This document shows positions 41,063 through 48,912 of a stretch of 64,000 bases of DNA, piece after piece. Position 1 is the first letter of the stretch. Every line of letters starts with the position of its first letter. Under the pieces are notes generated by a model. It did no database searches. It worked only from the letters and a program-made list of their open reading frames with translations, and was not told the origin of the DNA. The stretch is from Aestuariivirga litoralis. GTDB lineage: Bacteria; Pseudomonadota; Alphaproteobacteria; Rhizobiales; Aestuariivirgaceae. The DNA is taken from the NCBI RefSeq assembly GCF_003234965.1, contig NZ_QKVK01000002.1, forward strand, positions 558,001 through 622,000, in the 5' to 3' direction. The translations under genes and the position numbers were made by a program.

Positions 41063-41323
41063 TTGAGGGATGTAATCGAACTGCTGGCGCGCGGCTTTGC
41101 GGCTCAACGTCAACCGTTTGATGTTGAAGTTGCCCTCTGGGGTCTGTCCTATCGCTTCCCCACAAGGACGCGAGATGAACTCCGGACTGCGATCCTGGAT
41201 GTTCTCGGTGACGCCGCAACACCACCGAGGGAGCCCATCAATCAGTCCACGATTACCTATCTCCCGAAAAAGCGTAAGCCGCCTTTCCGTCAACAAGTCA
41301 CTTGGGAACGCAAAGCAGGTTGA
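41063..41323 (+). CDS. Doubtful small frame, possible relic of the 29411 family
   Basis: An 86-residue frame opens at TTG 41063 without a good ribosome site. Its centre (VIELLARGFA, VEVALWGLSYRFPTRTRDELRTAILDVLG) weakly resembles the 29411-29644 protein (TLVRAAMG, VFPETHLARLLIQAILDIGG). It sits beside a clear relic of another prophage gene, which raises the likelihood slightly. It may equally be non-coding. Confidence 0.3.
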   Translation: MRDVIELLARGFAAQRQPFDVEVALWGLSYRFPTRTRDELRTAILDVLGDAATPPREPINQSTITYLPKKRKPPFRQQVTWERKAG

Positions 41324-41349
41324 AGTAGCAGGCCGTGAAGCCCGACTTG

Positions 41350-41480
41350 CTAAAGCCTGAACAGCCTGACCAGCGCATTGAGCGCCACCCGTAGGTTACC
41401 GATGCCCTCCTCAGCCCAGTGCAAGGCATCCTGACTTGTGCAGGCGATCAAGTAGATCACCAAACTCGACGACAAGTGCT
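41350..41480 (-). pseudogene. Truncated relative of the phage gene at 42973-43530
   Basis: The minus strand encodes LVIYLIACTSQDALHWAEEGIGNLRVALNALVRLFRL at the end, matching the C-terminus of the protein at 42973-43530 (LVYRVICTDQDAMNWPEEDLGNLR and then the identical VALNALVRLFRL). The DNA is similar but not identical over about 110 bases, with no upstream homology. It is a relic of a diverged copy, hence from a related phage rather than a fresh duplication. Confidence 0.75.
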
Positions 41481-41702
41481 CCGGTTCAGCGGCTCTACAC
41501 GCTGAACTCGGGAGACCGCGCAACTGGTATTGCGGCGCCATTATACGACCAGAGATTTTGTTCTCTGATCTCACTCAAACGAAAATGACCATCACCTCTG
41601 AGTTTGATCCAGCGCAATTTCAAACATGGATTTTCAATCTAGCTTTTAGATAACACCCGTGCCTGCTCGTGCATCTCCACTGTCATGTAAGAGGGATACA
41701 GC

Positions 41703-42029
41703 ATGAACACCCCCCAATCTCCGCTGAGCAACTTCGTCATGCGTTTTGCCGAAATCAGCGATCAGGTAGGCAAGCGCCTGCACATTGGCTGTGTGATGGC
41801 TGCAGGTCAGGATTGGGTCGAAGTCAGCCTACCGGAACACGCTGACCTCGGATCGAACCTTCAGGTACGATTCCTTCCCTCAGATGTGACTCACGAAGTC
41901 AAGGCCGGCTGGAGAGCCGATGACCGCATTGGTTTCACTTATGCTGCGGGTGGTCCGCCGGAAGAGCACTTTGCCGGATTACCTGGACTACTCGATCCGC
42001 GCCCGGCCTTTCTCAAGATCGGACACTGA
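41703..42029 (+). CDS. PilZ-like small protein
   Basis: The 108-residue protein (RFAEISDQVGKRLHIGCVMA) has beta strands in the order of a PilZ barrel: WVEVSLPEHADLGSNLQVRFLP, then HEVKAGWRADDRIGFTYA. The canonical RxxxR and D/NxSxxG residues for c-di-GMP are not clear, so it may not bind the nucleotide. GAGGGATACAGC precedes the ATG. It is followed by a coupled micro-protein. Confidence 0.5.
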   Translation: MNTPQSPLSNFVMRFAEISDQVGKRLHIGCVMAAGQDWVEVSLPEHADLGSNLQVRFLPSDVTHEVKAGWRADDRIGFTYAAGGPPEEHFAGLPGLLDPRPAFLKIGH

Positions 42030-42041
42030 GGAGCGCATTCC

Positions 42042-42125
42042 ATGGATGTCATTATGTTGCTGCTCGTGCTCGTTTGCTCGGTCCTGTTCGTCTCGATTGC
42101 CGTTGGCATGACGTCGACAATCTGA
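42042..42125 (+). CDS. 27-residue single-helix membrane micro-protein
   Basis: The product MDVIMLLLVLVCSVLFVSIA is one membrane helix with a short polar end. GAGGAG lies at the previous gene's stop, giving a standard ribosome site with good spacing. Gene position, size and helix suggest a small membrane regulator. It is easily missed in annotation. Confidence 0.5.
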   Translation: MDVIMLLLVLVCSVLFVSIAVGMTSTI

Positions 42126-42260
42126 AACAGAGGTCGGCTCTGTCCGTACTGCCGCTCTCAATTCGCGGGAGGCACCTGTCCCAGTACTTCATCGCTCACC
42201 ATTCAGCGTGCCGAATGCCCCGCGTGTGAGATCCGCCCAAACTCAGCCAGACATTCTGGC

Positions 42261-42521
42261 TTAGCCGCCAGTGCCTTCCTTATCCCGGATCTCATTCTGG
42301 TTGGGATTGTACTTCGCACAATTGATCTTCAAGAGGCTCTTGGCGATCAGGTTGTTGAATTCGGAAGGGTGTTCCTGAAACTCCTCGAAGAGTTTCTGGC
42401 GCATGGAAGGAGCCCAGTTCTTGTTGATGTGCTCTGCCACCATTTGCATCGCCTCGTCTTCCGAGAACGATTGATGGAACCTGGCGATGTCGTTCGCCAT
42501 GTGAACAAGATGGCTATCCAT
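42261..42521 (-). CDS. Formate dehydrogenase delta subunit (FdsD)-like protein
   Basis: The 86-residue protein starts at ATG 42521 (AAGGAGG upstream). MANDIARFHQSFSEDEAMQMVAEHINKNWAPSMRQKL near residues 8-44 is the FdsD family pattern (MANQIA..., HI..FW.PRMR). FdsD normally helps assemble NAD-dependent Mo formate dehydrogenase, but the fdsGBAC genes are not in the window. As a stand-alone copy in phage cargo its partner is unclear. The C-terminus is longer than usual. Confidence 0.65.
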   Translation of the reverse strand: MDSHLVHMANDIARFHQSFSEDEAMQMVAEHINKNWAPSMRQKLFEEFQEHPSEFNNLIAKSLLKINCAKYNPNQNEIRDKEGTGG

Positions 42522-42616
42522 TGGCTGCCTCCTTGGTTCAGGACGCATGAGACGCAAGGCCTACCGATCAAGGATGCCACAGCAGGCGAGAAGTTCCAGA
42601 CACCTTCGCGTGATTG

Positions 42617-42871
42617 TCAGGCGGCCAGCATTTCCATCACACCGTCCGGCAGATCACCCTCCTTGCAAATGAGAACGGCTTCGCCGTACTCGCCAATGTT
42701 CGGATCTCCGGAGCGCCTGAAGGCGATCGCACCGATCGCTCCCTTGGAAACAGCGCCACGCGCCTGGGCGATGGCCGAGCGTTCGGATGGGCATTGGATG
42801 CCCTGATCGGCCACCAATCCGTTCTCCGTTTCCTGGAAGGGAACCACCACAAAATACGTGATCTCTGCCAT
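42617..42871 (-). CDS. Small conserved phage/island protein
   Basis: The 84-residue protein starts MAEITYFVVVPFQETENGLVA at ATG 42871 (AGGAG upstream). It has an alpha/beta pattern with SERSAIAQARGAVSKGAIGAIAFRRSGDPNIGEY. I do not know its function. It lies between the FdsD-like gene and a phage gene on the same strand and may mark the cargo border. Confidence 0.6.
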   Translation of the reverse strand: MAEITYFVVVPFQETENGLVADQGIQCPSERSAIAQARGAVSKGAIGAIAFRRSGDPNIGEYGEAVLICKEGDLPDGVMEMLAA

Positions 42872-42972
42872 GACGGGTCTCCTGTGATAGACTGGAACAT
42901 AACAGGAACGTGCAGGAATGTCGAGTCCCCGGGAAATCAGGGCCGGCCGAGACCGGCCCCATCGCTTCCGGC

Positions 42973-43530
42973 TCAAAGCCTGAACAACCTGACGAGCGCA
43001 TTTAGCGCCACCCGCAGGTTACCGAGATCCTCCTCCGGCCAGTTCATCGCATCCTGATCGGTACAGATGACCCGGTAGACCAGAAGCGTCGGACGTTGCC
43101 CCGGCGACAGTCGATGCTCGCGATCGCAAGCATCGAGCACATCGGTGGCATCGCCGAACCGCCGCTTCAGCTTATCTACCACCTCCGCAGCAGGCTCGCT
43201 CGGAGTGGTTCCGAAGATACCCTCATTGATGAGGAGCCCGGCAACCGACCGCGGGCTGGGCGAAGGAAGCCCAAGTACCGTATGATGCTGCTGGTAGAGC
43301 TGGGCGAATGCTACCCCCGCCTGGTATTGCGTTTCGCTGATCATCTCCCGAAAGGCGAGGCGACCCAGAGCCGTACCAAGCCTCTCGTCCCTCGCCTGCT
43401 TCGCCGTAACCCCAAAGTGCCGGCGCCGTGCATCGATCACCGTGCTCATGGCATCCATCTCCAGCTGCTGCTTCGTGCGCTTGCCACAGGGGTAGCGCTT
43501 GCCGGGTTTGCGCTTGCGTCCAGGTGCCAT
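42973..43530 (-). CDS. Conserved prophage protein, unknown function
   Basis: The 185-residue protein starts with a very basic segment (APGRKRKPGKRYPCGKRTKQQLE), suggesting nucleic-acid contact. Helical parts follow (ARDERLGTALGRLAFREMI, ISETQYQAGVAFAQLYQQHH), then a C-terminal LGNLRVALNALVRLFRL. A truncated relative lies at 41350-41480. It sits in the replication operon behind a DUF6378 gene with a two-base gap. Confidence 0.65.
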   Translation of the reverse strand: MAPGRKRKPGKRYPCGKRTKQQLEMDAMSTVIDARRRHFGVTAKQARDERLGTALGRLAFREMISETQYQAGVAFAQLYQQHHTVLGLPSPSPRSVAGLLINEGIFGTTPSEPAAEVVDKLKRRFGDATDVLDACDREHRLSPGQRPTLLVYRVICTDQDAMNWPEEDLGNLRVALNALVRLFRL

Positions 43531-43532
43531 GT

Positions 43533-43817
43533 TCAGCGTCCTTCCGTATTGGTGGTTTCGGCAAGCTCGCGCAGCAGAGCAGCGTAACCGCAGACATCGA
43601 CTGCCGAGTCTTCGTGGGTGGGGTCATGGGCGAGACGGGCCAGTTTCAGGTCGAGGAGGCAGAGCACCACCTGTGACGGGGTAATTTCCCAGCCCAGCGT
43701 GCTGGACCAGCGGGCAGCGATGGCCGCCATGTTGCCGGCCGCATCGCCGTACTGGGTGCTTCGCTCGGCCACGACGTTGGCAACATGTTTGAGGAACATC
43801 TCTGCAGGAGTGCTCAT
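43533..43817 (-). CDS. DUF6378-like phage protein
   Basis: The 94-residue protein (AEMFLKHVANVVAERSTQYGDAA, WEITPSQVVLCLLDLKLARLAHDPTHEDSAVDVCGYAALL) matches a phage family annotated DUF6378. A MazG-like or nucleotide-handling helical bundle is plausible from the DxxxD-like pattern near the end. It overlaps the RuvC-like gene by four bases. Confidence 0.7.
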   Translation of the reverse strand: MSTPAEMFLKHVANVVAERSTQYGDAAGNMAAIAARWSSTLGWEITPSQVVLCLLDLKLARLAHDPTHEDSAVDVCGYAALLRELAETTNTEGR

Positions 43818-44302
43818 GCGACACCCCCTTCCGTCTCGAGTACCCAGAGCAGGATGGCGATGGCATCCGCCTCGTTGTCATCCGCAGGCTCGAAACCGCG
43901 CTGACGCATGGCGGCGATAACTTCGTGCTTGCTAGCATTCCCCTTGCGGCAGGCATGCCGTTTCCAGGTTCCGACCGGCACGCCTTGGTACGGGATACCG
44001 CGCCCCTCGCACCAGGCGGTCAGCGTAGCGAGCAGTCCGCCGAAGACATGTGCTGCGTCCGTGCCGATGTGGCGGCGCACTTCCTCGAAGTAGACGACAT
44101 CGATGCCGCCGGTAACCTCGAGCGTCTGTTCGAGCCACCGTCCGAAGCGGAGGTAGCGCATGCCTCCGCCTTCGAAGCGGGTCGGACGGAACTCGGCCGT
44201 GCCATGCAGGATCCGGCAGCGGCCGTTGCGGACAGCCCAGCCAGTGGTGCTGCCCAAATCGAGCGCGAGAATGCTCGCGACGTTGTCAGGTGATTGGGTC
44301 AT
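43814..44302 (-). CDS. RuvC-like Holliday junction resolvase
   Basis: The 162-residue protein has the RNase H fold pattern of phage RuvC-type resolvases. ILALDLGSTTGWA (first Asp near residue 15), VVYFEEVRRH (Glu near 73) and DDNEADAIAILLW (Asp near 147) supply the acidic triad. It would cut branched DNA before packaging or in recombination. It lies downstream of the replication protein gene across a 385-base region with an iteron-like array. Confidence 0.82.
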   Translation of the reverse strand: MTQSPDNVASILALDLGSTTGWAVRNGRCRILHGTAEFRPTRFEGGGMRYLRFGRWLEQTLEVTGGIDVVYFEEVRRHIGTDAAHVFGGLLATLTAWCEGRGIPYQGVPVGTWKRHACRKGNASKHEVIAAMRQRGFEPADDNEADAIAILLWVLETEGGVA

Positions 44303-44687
44303 GACGACCTCCTCTTCGGGTTGGCGGCCGGGGCGATGTCGCTGTCCTGTGAAGGAGGCGCATCGCCCGGACCCGAAAGGGGTCTGGTCAGGTCATCTGC
44401 CAGGCGGAAAACCGCCGGAGGCTTTCTTCAGTTTCTTCAAGAGCCGTTCTTGAAGGAAGTCGGGGGTTAAGTCCTTGAGATGACTACCCTCTGTACCTTC
44501 TTTCAATATTTCTATTATTTCAATGGATACTCAATTCTATCTATAACGCGCGCGCGGGGATGCACATACATACATGGCACTCCTTGAAAGATTGAAAGAA
44601 GGGTCCGCGCAGAAAAACCCGATTCAGATCAGCCACTTCTGAGGCAACTTCTTTCAATTGAAGAATGGGTGGCATTGAAGGAAGCCC
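44303..44687. other. 385-base non-coding region, candidate replication origin
   Basis: No gene is visible. The segment is clearly AT-richer than its surroundings around 44500-44560 and holds four copies of an 11-base motif (see repeat entry) plus an alternating CGCGCGCG tract near 44550. It lies directly after the stop of the prim-pol/helicase gene. These traits fit an origin, without proof. Confidence 0.45.
44497..44684. repeat. Iteron-like 11-mer CTTCTTTCAAT, four copies
   Basis: Exact copies lie at 44497-44507 and 44648-44658, an exact inverted copy (ATTGAAAGAAG) at 44591-44601, and a one-mismatch inverted copy (ATTGAAGGAAG) at 44674-44684. They sit in the gap behind the replication gene. 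Confidence 0.6.
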
Positions 44688-46955
44688 TCAGACCACGACG
44701 CGGTAGATCATGGCCCTGCGTCCACCAGTCTCCCGCATCGCCGGTTTGATGTCCCCGCTTTCGATCAGAGTATTGAGAATGTCATCGCGATCGCGCGCCT
44801 TCAGCCACTGCGATGCGCGCGTAAGCTCCGATTTCGTCAGCCCGCTGCTTCCGGCGACACGGATGATCTCCCGAAGGCGCTTCAAATGGGCCTCCGTCTC
44901 GGTGTCCGCGACATGACGCTCGACGGCCTCCATCGTCCGGCCGGCAAAGTGCCGCACGAAGCGGATCGCCCACTCGGCATCATGCGCGTCGATGACAGGT
45001 TGCGCCGAATCACGCCCCACAGCGATGATCAGCGCCAGCTTCATGGCATTCTCGCCGATGCGGGCGAGGATCGAGGTGAAGGCCGTTCCGGCGGCGGATC
45101 GAAGTTCCACCGTCAGCTCACGACTGAGCATCGCAGAGCAAGTCCTCGCATCCCCCGTCATCGGCACAACGGCAGCATCCACAGCGGCGCTTGCGCCGGA
45201 GGTCTTGCCGACAAGATTGCCACGCTGCCGACCACCACCAGCGGCGATCCTTTGCAGGCCTTCCAGCAGCTCCCGCGGCGCCTCCCGCAGTCCTGCCCCG
45301 AGATTTTCGTCGGGATAGCTGTCCTCGCTGGGCAGGATGAGGAAACGGGCGAGAGAGCCGTCCGCCACGTTCGCCCCCTGCAAGGCGCCCCAGAAGTGCA
45401 GCGGCGTGGTCGTGCCGTAGACAGAAAGGCATGGCTCGACGATGTCGCGCCGCTCGTTCATGCCGTCCCGATTGGCATACTCGGCCCCCAGGAATATGCC
45501 TCCGGCGGCCGTGAAGAGCTCCGTCATGTTGTCGAGTATCTCGGTGATGTGACGCGGGCTGCGCTTCCTGTCCGCGGCGGCCGAAAGGAACATGCCGAAT
45601 TCGTCGATCTGAAACAGGATGGCGGGCTGCCGGTGAAGTGCCGTCAGCAGCCCTGCCCCCGAGGCGATCTTGTTGCCACCGAGGTGATTGGCGAGCCCGG
45701 CCTCGAAGAACACCTCGTTGACGATTTCGCGGGCGTGGTTCTTGCCGGAGCCACTGTCGGCGATGCCGACGACATAAAGGTTCGACCGGAGATTGCTCTC
45801 CGTCCGGTAGAGCCTGCCCATCAGCGCTCCGATGGCGCAGAGGCTGGCGCCGAGCGACAAGAGCGGCTGCGGCCGGCGGGCGGTGGCAATCATGTAACGG
45901 GTGAGATCTCCCACCAGGCCACCCGGAATGACCAGATCGAAGGGCGCGGCAGGAGCAGTCGCAGGGCGCGGGTTCGAAGGTTCCGAGAGTTTCTCCAGCA
46001 GTGCGCTGGCCGGATGCGCATCTTCAACAGGCAATGAGCCATCAAGCACGAGACCCGCGTCAGGAACCCAGCCGCGCTCCATCGCGAGATGATAGATCGT
46101 GCCCGCGCCGATGCTGTTGGGCTTGAAGGACACCCAGCTTCGTGCGGTGAAGGCATCGTCATTCTTGGCTGCCTGCGCCGACCAGGCGACGAACAGCTCT
46201 GCCCCGTCCTCGCCCAGCGCACCCTTGAGCGCCAGACCGACACGCACCCAGCTGTCGTAGTCGAGCTCGGCGTTGGGGATGAAGGCCAGCGCCGCGCGGA
46301 TTGCAGGGAGTGTTCCCCTCCGGGTATGGGCTGGCAAGCCAGAAGTGCTTGCCCCATCGCAAAGCGATGCCGGGCGCTGTTCCGCTGGAAGGCGCGAATA
46401 GGCCTCATCGAGAAACGCGCGCGCCATGTCCTCGTCGATCTCGGGCAGGCTGGCGACATCAATGTCCGCAAGTCCCTCCTCCGGCCACGCGTAGGGTTCG
46501 CCTGTTGCGGGGTGGATCGCATAGGCGACGAACTGCTGGCCGAGGCACAACACCTCCAGCGGGTGGCGCTTGAGGCCTTTGAAGGGCGCCGACGTCCGGT
46601 AGACCAGCATTCGCTTCGGAGCCTGGCCGATACGAATGGCCGGGGTGTCGCCAAGGCGCGCGCGTGCCAGTTGCTCGATCTCCAGCGCCAGTTCCGGATT
46701 GTCGGCGATGTCGATATCGACCGCCGCCACGGCACCTCCCACGATGCCGATGCCGCAGCCAGGCCAGCGCGACCAGGACTTGAGCTCGATCTCCGTCGTC
46801 GGTCGCTCGGAATGGCGGTTCCATTCGGGATAGTCGCTCCACGTGCCGCGCGTAAGACGTCCCGGCTTCTTGGTGCCGGGCGCGACCGGGAGAATGGAAT
46901 AGCCATTGCTCAGCAGGCGTTCGCCATGGCGCGCCATGAAGTTTTCGTTTGCCAT
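44688..46955 (-). CDS. Prim-pol / DUF3987 helicase replication protein
   Basis: The 755-residue protein combines an N-terminal primase-polymerase domain (AVAAVDIDIAD, with the DxD metal motif near residue 78), a PriCT-like segment (ELDYDSWVRVGLALKGALGEDG near 235), and a DUF3987 helicase-like ATPase. The latter has Walker A VGIADSGSGKNHA near residue 395 and Walker B ILFQIDEFG near residue 450. It ends in a winged-helix-like stretch (SGLTKSELTRASQWL). It should prime and unwind phage DNA. It overlaps the DUF6511-like gene by one base. Confidence 0.88.
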   Translation of the reverse strand: MANENFMARHGERLLSNGYSILPVAPGTKKPGRLTRGTWSDYPEWNRHSERPTTEIELKSWSRWPGCGIGIVGGAVAAVDIDIADNPELALEIEQLARARLGDTPAIRIGQAPKRMLVYRTSAPFKGLKRHPLEVLCLGQQFVAYAIHPATGEPYAWPEEGLADIDVASLPEIDEDMARAFLDEAYSRLPAEQRPASLCDGASTSGLPAHTRRGTLPAIRAALAFIPNAELDYDSWVRVGLALKGALGEDGAELFVAWSAQAAKNDDAFTARSWVSFKPNSIGAGTIYHLAMERGWVPDAGLVLDGSLPVEDAHPASALLEKLSEPSNPRPATAPAAPFDLVIPGGLVGDLTRYMIATARRPQPLLSLGASLCAIGALMGRLYRTESNLRSNLYVVGIADSGSGKNHAREIVNEVFFEAGLANHLGGNKIASGAGLLTALHRQPAILFQIDEFGMFLSAAADRKRSPRHITEILDNMTELFTAAGGIFLGAEYANRDGMNERRDIVEPCLSVYGTTTPLHFWGALQGANVADGSLARFLILPSEDSYPDENLGAGLREAPRELLEGLQRIAAGGGRQRGNLVGKTSGASAAVDAAVVPMTGDARTCSAMLSRELTVELRSAAGTAFTSILARIGENAMKLALIIAVGRDSAQPVIDAHDAEWAIRFVRHFAGRTMEAVERHVADTETEAHLKRLREIIRVAGSSGLTKSELTRASQWLKARDRDDILNTLIESGDIKPAMRETGGRRAMIYRVVV

Positions 46956-47341
46956 CAGAACGGCACTCCTTGTTTCATGGCGTCAAGCCGATTTCGGTCG
47001 GTGGACGCGAGCTCGCGGAGGCAGTCGCAGTAGCCCGTGACCACGCATTCGATGAAGGTGGTCCACTCTTCCACCGTGAAGGAGGCGAGATCGGTCTTGC
47101 CAAGGCTGTCGAGATACTCGCCGCCCATCTGGCCGCCATGCTCCATGGCCGCTTTCTCATTGGGGCTCGGATCGATCATGCCTTTCCTCCCGTGACAGAT
47201 GTCCTGGCAGACGCGACTGCAGAGCCGCCGGCGGGTCGGGTCCCGGCGGGGGTCGGAAGCCCGGTAGTTGGCGTCGAACCAGCCATGGTGGCGCGGCTCG
47301 CGATGGCAGACGGCGCAAAGGCCGACATCGGTGGCGTGCAT
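46955..47341 (-). CDS. DUF6511-like zinc-ribbon phage protein
   Basis: The 128-residue protein starts MHATDVGLCAVCHREPRHHGWFDA and has two further Cys/His pairs (LCSRVCQDICH near residue 41), fitting a small zinc-binding domain of the DUF6511 family. The C-terminal half is acidic (FTVEEWTTFIECVVTGYCDCLREL). Its first 166 bases overlap the end of the helicase gene in another frame, which is unusually long for this compact operon. Confidence 0.65.
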   Translation of the reverse strand: MHATDVGLCAVCHREPRHHGWFDANYRASDPRRDPTRRRLCSRVCQDICHGRKGMIDPSPNEKAAMEHGGQMGGEYLDSLGKTDLASFTVEEWTTFIECVVTGYCDCLRELASTDRNRLDAMKQGVPF

Positions 47342-48912
47342 GCTTCGAACCTGTGCTTGGAGATTTCAGTGAATTTGCCGTTTGAACGGACGAAGATGTG
47401 GCTCGGACGCAGCAACCCGCCGGACGCATTCAAGGCCTCATCGACCGTCCGCGGGAACGGTGCAACGGACCGGCGCTCCCACCAGCCTTCGGCCTTGAGC
47501 CGGGCATAGCCCTGATGCTCGAAGCAGACCCATTCCTTGTGGATCACGAAGCCACAATGATATTCGGCCCTGAGCGAGGGCGGGCTGCCTTCCTTCACGT
47601 GCTTCCTGTAGGTGACGGAGCTCACCTCCACCCAGCGGTCACGTTTCCCCGACAGGATGGCGAGTGTCGACGCCGTGGGTGCGATCTTCACCTCCGGTGC
47701 CGGAAACTCATAGCCGCAGTCCGAGCATTCGCTCGCGGCGATGGGAAGAATGCTCTCGCATTCCGGACAGACCTTTGTGGGAGCCTCGCCTCCACCAGCT
47801 CCGCCAGGCCTGCGTGGTTCCACGAGGTCGATAGGTCCATGGCGGCTGACATTGCCGGCGAAGTCGAGGACGAGGCAGTTCGCCTTGCCTGGCGCCAGAC
47901 GCGTGCCCCGACCCGCCATCTGGACATAGAGACCGGCGGACTTGGTGGGGCGCAGCATCGCGATGAGATCGACACCCGGCGCATTGAAGCCAGTGGTCAG
48001 CACGCCCATGGACGCCAGTGCGCGGATTTCTCCGCGCTTGAACGCGGCGATGATCTTGTCCCGCTCGTCCTTCGGCGTGTCACCGAAGATGGTCGAACAA
48101 GTAATGCCACGGCCGCGGAACTCCTCGGCAACATGGCGGGCGTGCTCGACGCCCGAGCAGAAGGCAAGCCACGACTTCCGCTCCGCGCCGTAGGCGATGA
48201 CTTCCGAGACCGCCGCCCGGGTGATGGCCTCCTTGTCGACAGCCGCCTGCAGCTCGCTGGCAATGAACTCGCCGCCGCGGCTGCCGACACCTCCGACATC
48301 TAGCCTCGTCTTCGGCTGCTTGCTGACCAGCGGGCAGAGGTAGCCCCGGTCGATCAGCTCGCGCACCGACACCTCGAAGGCAAGATCGGTGAACAGCGCC
48401 GCATCGCCCTCGTGCAGCATCCCGCTGTCGAGGCGATAGGGGGTTGCGGTGAAGCCGATCACCTTTAGCTTCGGATTGATCGCCATAAGCTCGTCGATGA
48501 AGCGCCGGTACATGGTGGCTGAGGAAACCGGGATCAGATGCGCCTCGTCGATCAGTACCAGATCGCAGTGACCGATCTCGACCGCCTTGCGATGGACCGA
48601 CTGGATGCCGGCGAAGAGAATGCGGGCATCCGCCTCCCGCCTGCCGAGACCGGCGGAGTAGACACCCGCCGGTGCCTCGGGCCAGAGTCCCAGCATTTCG
48701 GCATGGTTCTGGGCGATCAGTTCCCGCACATGGGTCACGATCAGGATGCGCTGGTCGGGCCAGGTCTTGAGGACGCCCTCGGAGAAGGCAGCCATAACAA
48801 GGCTCTTGCCCCCGGCCGTCGGGATCACGATCAGCGGATTGCCGGTGTGTTTCCCGAAGTAGGCGTAGATGGCATCAATGGCTTCCTGCTGGTAGGGACG
48901 AAGTTTCAGCAT
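47176..48912 (-). CDS. DEAH-box superfamily 2 helicase
   Basis: The 578-residue protein has the Q-like LRPYQQEAIDAIYAYF, Walker A VIPTAGGKS near residue 32, DEAH in LVLIDEAHLIP near 123, and the helicase-C motifs GVLTTGFNAPGVD near 310 and QMAGRGTRLAPGK near 335. A four-Cys ribbon follows (CPECESILPIAASECSDCGYEF near 390). This is the phage SSL2/UvsW-like type used in replication-recombination. The last ~55 residues are Ala/Thr/Ser-rich and lie over the start of the next gene, so the original stop may have been lost. Confidence 0.88.
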   Translation of the reverse strand: MLKLRPYQQEAIDAIYAYFGKHTGNPLIVIPTAGGKSLVMAAFSEGVLKTWPDQRILIVTHVRELIAQNHAEMLGLWPEAPAGVYSAGLGRREADARILFAGIQSVHRKAVEIGHCDLVLIDEAHLIPVSSATMYRRFIDELMAINPKLKVIGFTATPYRLDSGMLHEGDAALFTDLAFEVSVRELIDRGYLCPLVSKQPKTRLDVGGVGSRGGEFIASELQAAVDKEAITRAAVSEVIAYGAERKSWLAFCSGVEHARHVAEEFRGRGITCSTIFGDTPKDERDKIIAAFKRGEIRALASMGVLTTGFNAPGVDLIAMLRPTKSAGLYVQMAGRGTRLAPGKANCLVLDFAGNVSRHGPIDLVEPRRPGGAGGGEAPTKVCPECESILPIAASECSDCGYEFPAPEVKIAPTASTLAILSGKRDRWVEVSSVTYRKHVKEGSPPSLRAEYHCGFVIHKEWVCFEHQGYARLKAEGWWERRSVAPFPRTVDEALNASGGLLRPSHIFVRSNGKFTEISKHRFEACTPPMSAFAPSAIASRATMAGSTPTTGLPTPAGTRPAGGSAVASARTSVTGGKA

